Under the pieces are notes generated by a model. It was not told the DNA's origin and searched no databases. It saw nothing but the letters and a program-made list of their open reading frames with translations. From contig CM041465.1 of assembly GCA_023213395.1 (NCBI GenBank), positions 87,427,741 to 87,491,740 on the forward strand: a DNA stretch of 64,000 nucleotides, in the 5' to 3' direction. The translations under genes and the position numbers were made by a program. This stretch comes from Cycas panzhihuaensis. Its lineage: Eukaryota > Cycadophyta. This document shows, in pieces, positions 57,728 to 64,000 of this stretch; the stretch's first letter is position 1, and the number at the start of each line of letters is the position of its first letter.

Positions 57728-60700
57728 TGTTTTTGAGCTACCGGGAATGGACATGGATGACTCACCTCAAGTAAGCGTAGGTATGTGTCTATCCTCACCT
57801 TCATTGGCATCAAGATGCTATTGGATTGTCGATAGATATACGTTGCAGATTGATTAATTAATTGCATGATCATTGTGCTTGGCTTACCTGCATATTCATG
57901 TTTGCACATAATATTCTAACCTATGACGACTTGGGACAGGCATCCCATCGCATCTTACGACCCTTTGCCATGTCTCCACAATATCTCTAAGTGCTTTTGG
58001 CTCTTGTAGCTCGTCCTTTATCACTTCTTGGTATGACGTGATCCCTGGCAGCTCGTTTAGGCCTCGTTGTCACCCTTGTTTACCACTTGTCTCTCTTTGG
58101 GGCCTTGTTGCCACCTCTTTCTCATTCATCATGGTCCCTTTAGGTCCTATAACCCCTCTTGGCACCTCGACATTGCATTATTATCCTTTTGGGATCTAGG
58201 GCCCCCTTTTTAGGGACCCTTATGGGCTCCCCTTTTTGGTTTTAAGCTAATTTTGAGTGTACCGTTACAAATTTTGTGGTACTGCTACAAACTTTGCAGT
58301 ACCATGAAGTTTGTCACGATGCAATTGTTTAAATTTTTTTTTTTATCTAGCCATGGCCAATTTTGCATAAAATGTGAAATTGACACGTGGTGCTTAGTTA
58401 TTTCCACCGTGGCAAGCCCTAATCACTCGTTAGGCTAGGGTTGGGTTTAAAAACCCAAAATTTGCCTCATTCCTTTTCTTCTTCCTCCTCATCTCTAAGA
58501 AACATTTTTGAAATGAAAGCTCTCACCTATTGTACCTATCCTTCAGTCCAGCCATCATCTTCCTGAGGGTACAACCCTTAGTTATATGTCTACAATAGTG
58601 AGCTTTAGGACAGATCTCCTCCACAAGCACTCCATCAAGGCATAAGTATATAGTTTATTTGTTGGTCAAGTTCTCTCCTTGTGTCCTTACAGGGGTTCTC
58701 CACCACTCCTTTAAGGGAAACTTCCTTCCCAACCAACACATAAGGTAGACTCACCTGAGATCTATTTTTGCTAAGTATTTACAAGCTTGTACATCATTCT
58801 TTTCCTTAAGCATAAGGGTTTCCTTGCTTACTTTTTAGTTTATTGCGTGAAACTACCTCCTATTTGTCTATTCTAGAAGGCAAACCCTTCCCTTTCTCAG
58901 GTTTATTCCCTTACACGTTGAGGTTTCCCTCAGGTCCACTCAAGGAGGTAGAGAGAAAAGAATCTAGTGAAGAGAGAAAGGAGTTTCGGTAGGGTTCCAT
59001 ACCCTTTTGCCATCTCTTCAAGGTCAACCCCCTACTCTTCGCTCCTTTTCCTCTCCGAATACCTCTTTTGTCCACCCAGAAATCCTTAGGGTAGGGAGCC
59101 TTGTTGGTTGCAACATTAGCAGCACCTTGTTACGCCTACAACTAGCCTTCATAGCTTCACAAAATCTGGTTTTTAATAGTAGCTCCTTTGATTTACATAG
59201 TCTTACCTCTCTTTTATAAAATCTTACAAAAGTTGCACATTACAACTTTTTCAACTTTTACATTTCCTTGTAACTTTTCTGTATACAAAGTTTTTTGCTC
59301 TTTTACCATTGGAAAAACTTGGCTTATGTCATGATTTGCTTACTTGAGTACTTGGGAACGTGGAGACAAACCATTAGGAGGGTTAGTTATTCTAAGGCTA
59401 CCCTTCTCTCTTCCTTTTACCCCCCTTGCCCACAATCATTGAAACACTTTATTTACATAATAAGTAAAATTAACATTGTACATGGTATTTATTTGGAGGA
59501 TGTTTACATAAGGTTACTCTCATTTTTTCCCTTTTCCTTTTGATAAGCATATGTACATATGTTTGCTCCCATGCATGCCTAGTGCCCCTTGGGAAAGGAT
59601 AAACCATTTGTTGTGTAGGTTTCGCCTCTTTTGGAGCAACTGAAGGCCTTCACAAAATGTGTACATACCTCTCTTATTGTTATTACATTATTTTGAAACT
59701 TCATTATAAGCAATTCTTTCTTTTTCCTTTGGTTCCTTTTGTATTTGGATGTTGGGGAAGGTAAGGAAGCCCCACTAATGTTCCTCTTGCCATATCGATC
59801 ACGACAAGGAGCGTTCGGTGGACAGGTATGGATCGCAAAGAAAGTGAAAAGGCCTCTACACTGACTGTCTAGTTTCCAGATGCACTACTTCTATCCTATC
59901 CTCTCACTCATTCCTCCCCCCCCCTTTTTACACCCAAAGGAAGAAAATGAAGAACAAAAGAGAAGATAATTTTGTGTTTCATTATTTGTTGCTCAACTTG
60001 TTTGATCATATAGGGGGGAGGGTAATTACTTTGTATAAGTAGGCGTCAATCCCTACTAGTTACATCTTTACCCTCCCTCTCTTGGCTCAAACTCTTGCAT
60101 TCGCCTGAGTTTGAGTGTAAAGGGTTATGAGTCCCTCTATTCCCAACCTATCCTTTTTCCCACATACCATTGGGTTGACTTGTATTAGTCCCTTGCATCC
60201 TCTTCCTGCGCTTCCTAACTGCTTGTTTCTTTTTATGCTTATAAAAAGATAAAAAGAGAGAGGCTAGGATCTAGGAAGAGAGAGAGAGTTGTATTTTTCT
60301 TGTTTAATTCTTTTTTAATCCAAATATAAATCAGAAATAACAATTCATAGCACTATCCTATCTCATTGTATAATGAAAACAAAGAAACATGATACATTGC
60401 GTAACTCCTCCTACATCTAGTCATCTGTTTCAGGTGTAGACATCTTAGGGGCATCCCCCTTAAGGTTTTCCTCCCCTTTTTAATGAGGCCTCACTTTGTC
60501 TTACTTCCATTTAGAAGTTGACCTCTTTCAGTCCAACTTCCCCTTGTCATCCATACTACTAATCACCCATCACTTGCTTGTAGGTACTTCCTCTTCTAGT
60601 TAGGACCTACCTCTCCCGTTCCCTTTCCTTGGGAAGGGTGTATCCATCTCAACCCTCCTTCCTTGGCTATTTAGAATAGGAAGGTCCCTTGAGGCTACTT

Positions 60701-60924
60701 GGCAAATCGAGAGTGCCCCCCTTTGTCTGCTTCGAATCGAGGAGGTGCTTACCTTGAGGGGGAGTTTGTGTGCTATTTGTGGGTCATCGAACCTACGTTT
60801 TGACACATCGATGCCCTTTGTGGGTAATTATTTCCCTTGCTTCTATAGATCCTTTAGCCATATGACTATTGATTATATTGGCTTGATCTCTTTGTATCTG
60901 GTGAACCCTAGAGGTACACTTCCA
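57728..60924 (+). repeat. 3' LTR of P (3.2 kb)
   Basis: Begins TGTTTTTGAGCTACCGGGAATGG and ends ACACTTCCA. Collinear with 15,772-19,000 but clearly diverged. Palindrome block at 58,266-58,315. The last 200 bases match the LTR tail at 13,323-13,628 better than the B LTR, suggesting P and M belong to one subfamily at that end. Confidence 0.8.
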
Positions 60925-60929
60925 ACTAT

Positions 60930-61735
60930 TATAACAAACATACATTTAAGAGGGTTCAAGCTAACATGGTATTTATGATACCTAATAAAGATGATGCGCA
61001 AATCATCAAGATGTTGGGCCCTTTTACGTGAAAGACCCATCATGTCATCCATGAAGACCTTGAGGGTTTTATTTATGAGGTCATGAAAGATGAACTGCAT
61101 CGCCCTTTAGTAAGTGACACTTACATTTTTGAGTCTAAAGGGCATTGCTTTGTAAGCGAAGGTACCCCAAGAAGTGGTGAAGGTCATTTTGTGACAATCT
61201 TCAGGAGAGATTTGGATCTAGTTATACCCAAAGAAGCCATCCATCTAGGACATGATTTCGAATCCAACAGTTTGATCAATGATTTGATTGATGAAAGGTA
61301 GGGGGAAGTTGTCTTTGAGACATGCATTGTTGATATCATAGAAATTAACACATATCTAGATCGTTTCGTTCCTTTTAGCAATGGGAATGATGTTTGAGAC
61401 CCACTTGGGGTAATCGATGGAGGTGATCAACCCTGTGTCAAAGAGTTTCTCAACGTCTATATTCACGGTGGCAGATAGTTTAGGATGGACGGGGTGTTGC
61501 TTTTGCCACATAGGGTGAGTGCTCAAAATAGTAGTAAGGTTATGGGTGACAATGGAGGGGTCTATTCCCTTCATGTCAGTGTAATCCCATGTGAAAATGT
61601 CATAGAACTCTTGAAAAAAAATGGTGTATTCCTTTATTTCTTTAGGGGAATAATCCACTCCTACCTTGATGACCTTTCTAAGAGCAAGGATGGTGTCCTT
61701 AGTTGCCCTTATGCATGGCATTCCCTTCCTTGAAA
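60930..61735 (-). pseudogene. N reverse transcriptase, broken
   Basis: Open from 61,721 to 61,356: PCIRATKDTILALRKVIKVG, EYTIFFQEFYDIFTWDYTDM, GIDPSIVTHNL, PMWQKQHPVHPKLSA, LITSIDYPKWVSNIIPIAKR. The palm at 61,100-60,930 has MQFIFHDLINKTLKVFMDDM, the only copy of the three with an intact Met-Asp-Asp. It is cut off after KYHVSLNPLKC by the insertion of P. A shift near 61,300 separates the parts. Confidence 0.8.
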
Positions 61736-63108
61736 TGAAGGGGGCTTGGTCAATAGGAAGGGGTGAAGAAGAGTTAAGCGAGGCTTGGGTCAGCTAAGGG
61801 TGACCTAAGGGCTAGAATCTTTCAGTAATCGAGTTTATGGTGACCAAGAGGGAGGTTGGGCATGGAGCCTTTAGATGCTATAATAGCATCGTCATTCTTA
61901 AAGCAATCTATCCCATAGATAGTTATGCTTCAAGAAGACGAGGAATGAGGAGTAGGAGGAGCGGCGAGGCCATAGCGATCGTCCAACCACTTAATATAGT
62001 CAGGAGACTCTTCAGAAGAGTCAGAGGGTGACCTCTTATTACAGGTAATGGGAGGTTCCCTTGCCTTATCACTCGAAGAGGACGATGAGGTAAAATATGA
62101 AGTGAGATGGGAAGTCACACAAGAAATGAGAGTAACGTGTGACTCGACAAGAAGGCCAGGCTCCTCAACAGAAGAAGCTTCAGGTTAGGACTCAAAACGA
62201 AGCGAATAACCCCTACTCAGGTTCAAGAGGGATATGGGATGAGGCAGGTCCTCATCCTCACCGTCAGACTCATCGTCACTCAACATGGTGAGGTACCTAT
62301 AACTCCCCACACCAATATGAGTGAAATGAATGAGGTTGGAGGAAGAAGAGGAAGGGCCCTCTTTCGAACAAGATGGACTAGGAATGTTAATAGAGCAAGT
62401 GAAAGCAGGGGTGGATGGGCCCTTATTGCCCTTTACTAGGCCACGAATCGCTTAATGGGATTGATGCGATTACTTGGTGGGAGGAGGCTCCCAAGCAACA
62501 ACCTTCATTTTCCCTTTGTGGACGAACTTGAGTTGCCCCCAACGAGACAAACACATGGCTCCCATTTGGTTGAGCCATGGATGTCCCAACAAAAGATTAT
62601 AGTCCACCTCTATGTCGAGGACCACGATATCAGTGAGGATGGTTTTATCCTTAAGGGTAAGAGAAATAGAGACACACCCTAAAGGCGTTTTCTTACTACC
62701 ATCATAGCCTTGACAACGCTATGGGACTAGCTTAAGAGTCGTTATGCCTAACTCTTGCATGATTCACAAGCACGTAGCATTGATAGAAGAACCCTTGTCT
62801 ACAATAGTTCTTCGAAGAGTACACCCAGGAGTGTCTATGGATATAGTGAAAGGATAGTGCCATTGGCATTCCCTTTTGCTGGTTAGAGGGAGATCTTTAA
62901 GGTTAAATGAGATAACAGGTTTATGGCTTAGGGCAACACCCAAGGCATGAATGGAAGCGTCAGCCAATCCTAAAGTCTCAAGGAGGAAAGCGTGCTGCTC
63001 TTGATAGCTCCTCAAAACGTCCATCATGGACATCCCTACAGCCTCGATGTGAAGCTTGTTAATGATGGAGAAGGGATTTCCCTTTCCAGTGGGTTGGAGA
63101 AACGCCCT
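61736..63108 (-). pseudogene. N protease and PR-RT linker, broken
   Basis: Protease part 63,033-62,764 starts MSMMDVLRSYQEQHAF and has FTISIDTPGCTLRRTIVDKG, where the usual Asp-Asn-Gly is Asp-Lys-Gly. The VDYNLLLGHPWLNQM-like part lies near 62,600. The linker motif SDDESDGEDEDLPHP at about 62,280-62,240 leads into ISLLNLSRG and then a Ser-rich stretch. Several stops. Confidence 0.7.
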
Positions 63109-64000
63109 TCAAAAATTATAATGACCAGGGCAAACGAGAATTGTCTTATGGAGTGGCGGAATCTCTAAAAGAGGATTCTCCAAAGGAGGATCAAGCAGAG
63201 AGGAAGAAGAGGCTCCTATGACCTCTTTGGCTACTTCAGACTGAGTCAAAGTATACAAAGGCATGGTCTCAAGCATCTGGATAACTCTCTTTCCCTTATT
63301 TTTGGATTGAGAGGGAGAAGGGGTTTGGCGAGAATCAGAAGAGGAGGAAGAGTTCCTTATCCCCTTCCCCTTAGCTTGCATTGGGCAAGGGTTAGGGGAT
63401 CTTCCCCTATTTTAATTCCCCCTTTGCTAATCTCATTCCCCATGGGTATGCTGATCTCATTTCCCATGTTTGGGGAAAGGTTCTCTATGAACGGGTTGGT
63501 CTAGATTAGGCTTAGATGCCCATTTAGAAGAGGAGTCATGATGCATGGCAGATTTGGAATATTGTGCCCTGCATTACAAGTCCTCATAGAAATAATCGCT
63601 ATGAATAGAGCACTATTTCTTCTCTAAGGAAGAGTTCATCTTCCTCGCTTGAAAAGCATGGGTATTTCCATTCTTAGAAGACGCAGCTTAGAAGGCTTGA
63701 TGAATAAGTTTATGAGATGTCGACGATGAAGGAGGAGCTTGGAGTTTAAGTTCCTTCATCGTACATTCGAAAGGTGTATGGTAGAAGTCAATGGATCCAA
63801 GGTCTTCTCTGTCGAGTGGGTCGAAGACTTAGAAGGTTGTTGAGTTTTAGTGTTGCGAGATAGAGAGGGTGCCTCACATCGTTACGATGACTTAAGAGGT
63901 TTTTTAAGACCCACTTAGATCTCAATAACCTCAAGAGTCAAACATTTGGCTATGGTAGAGTCACATGTGGTTGCCCCCATCTTGAGGACCTTAACATGTA
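63109..64000 (-). pseudogene. N gag, C-terminal half
   Basis: From the window edge downward: VLKMGATTCDSTIAKCLTLE of the capsid end (as VLKIGATTCDSTIEKCLALE in M), a Ser/Lys-rich linker, CSIHSDYFYEDL corresponding to the zinc-knuckle-like motif but with key His/Cys lost, and an open stretch 63,381-63,109 with SSSSDSRQTPSPSQSKNKGK. The N-terminus lies outside the window. Confidence 0.65.

Larger units (their letters stand above)
53276..60924 (+). mobile_element. Tat-like element P, 3' half
   Basis: Plus-strand copy of the B family holding the antisense gene, second RNase H, polypurine tract and complete 3' LTR. The 5' LTR and gag-pol are absent. It interrupts element N: M-equivalent sequence ends at 53,275 (about 35,285 in M) and resumes at 60,925 (about 35,880 in M), so about 600 bases of N were lost with the 5' half of P. 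Confidence 0.75.
60925..64000 (-). mobile_element. Tat-like element N, RT to gag, runs off the window
   Basis: Minus-strand copy of the B family: RT, PR-RT linker, protease and the C-terminal half of gag. It enters at P's 3' end and continues beyond base 64,000, so the gag N-terminus and 5' LTR are outside. Its other part is 52,985-53,275. Confidence 0.8.

Noticed and set aside
1-64000. CRISPR array, bacterial operon, tRNA or rRNA genes
   Set aside because: No regular spaced repeats, no ribosome-binding-site gene strings, and no cloverleaf or rRNA sequence recognised on either strand.

Overview
This window is nuclear DNA of a seed plant, from a retrotransposon-rich intergenic region. The evidence is plant-type Ty3/gypsy elements (Tat lineage and chromovirus), Ty1/copia LTRs with an initiator-tRNA-Met primer site, an integrated plant pararetrovirus (Caulimoviridae) and a decayed copy of a plant XBAT-type ankyrin E3 ligase gene. 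The species cannot be named from the sequence. I see no intact host gene, tRNA, rRNA or CRISPR array. Nearly every coding remnant carries stops and frameshifts, and many stops look like C-to-T or G-to-A transitions, as expected of old methylated repeats.

Layout. 1-3.95 kb: gag-protease remnant (Q, + strand) of a large Tat-like family. 5.0-6.7 kb: remnant of that family's antisense gene. 6.8-7.2 kb: copia LTR plus primer site. 8.15-8.57 kb: XBAT-like pseudogene (- strand). 8.6-13.2 kb: AT-rich DNA with nothing recognised. 13.3-15.77 kb: the displaced 3' part of a minus-strand Tat-like element M. 15.77-34.29 kb: an 18.5-kb plus-strand element B inserted into M, with 3.2-kb LTRs, primer site, gag, PR, RT, RNase H and integrase, then an antisense spliced gene, a second RNase H, polypurine tract and 3' LTR. 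34.29-49.32 kb: the rest of M (INT to gag and 5' LTR, - strand); its LTR is split by a 5.7-kb chromovirus C (42.2-47.9 kb). 49.32-52.97 kb: pararetrovirus fragment with protease-RT-RNase H, a second ORF, promoter and tRNA-Met site. 52.98-53.28 and 60.93-64.0 kb: minus-strand element N, interrupted by the 3' half of another plus-strand copy P (53.28-60.92 kb).

The most interesting content is the organisation of the Tat-like family (copies Q, B, M, N, P). Between integrase and the 3' LTR it carries (i) an antisense gene encoding a plant-mobile-domain-like protein with an acidic/Gly-rich middle and a coiled-coil tail, with a conserved TATA box and conserved introns, and (ii) a free-standing archaeal-type RNase H ORF with its own start and stop. 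A palindrome (core AAACTTCGCGGTACC and its mirror) recurs in the LTRs and in the first intron of the antisense gene. Comparing copies let me place LTR ends, primer sites, splice sites and insertion breakpoints by eye; no alignment was computed.
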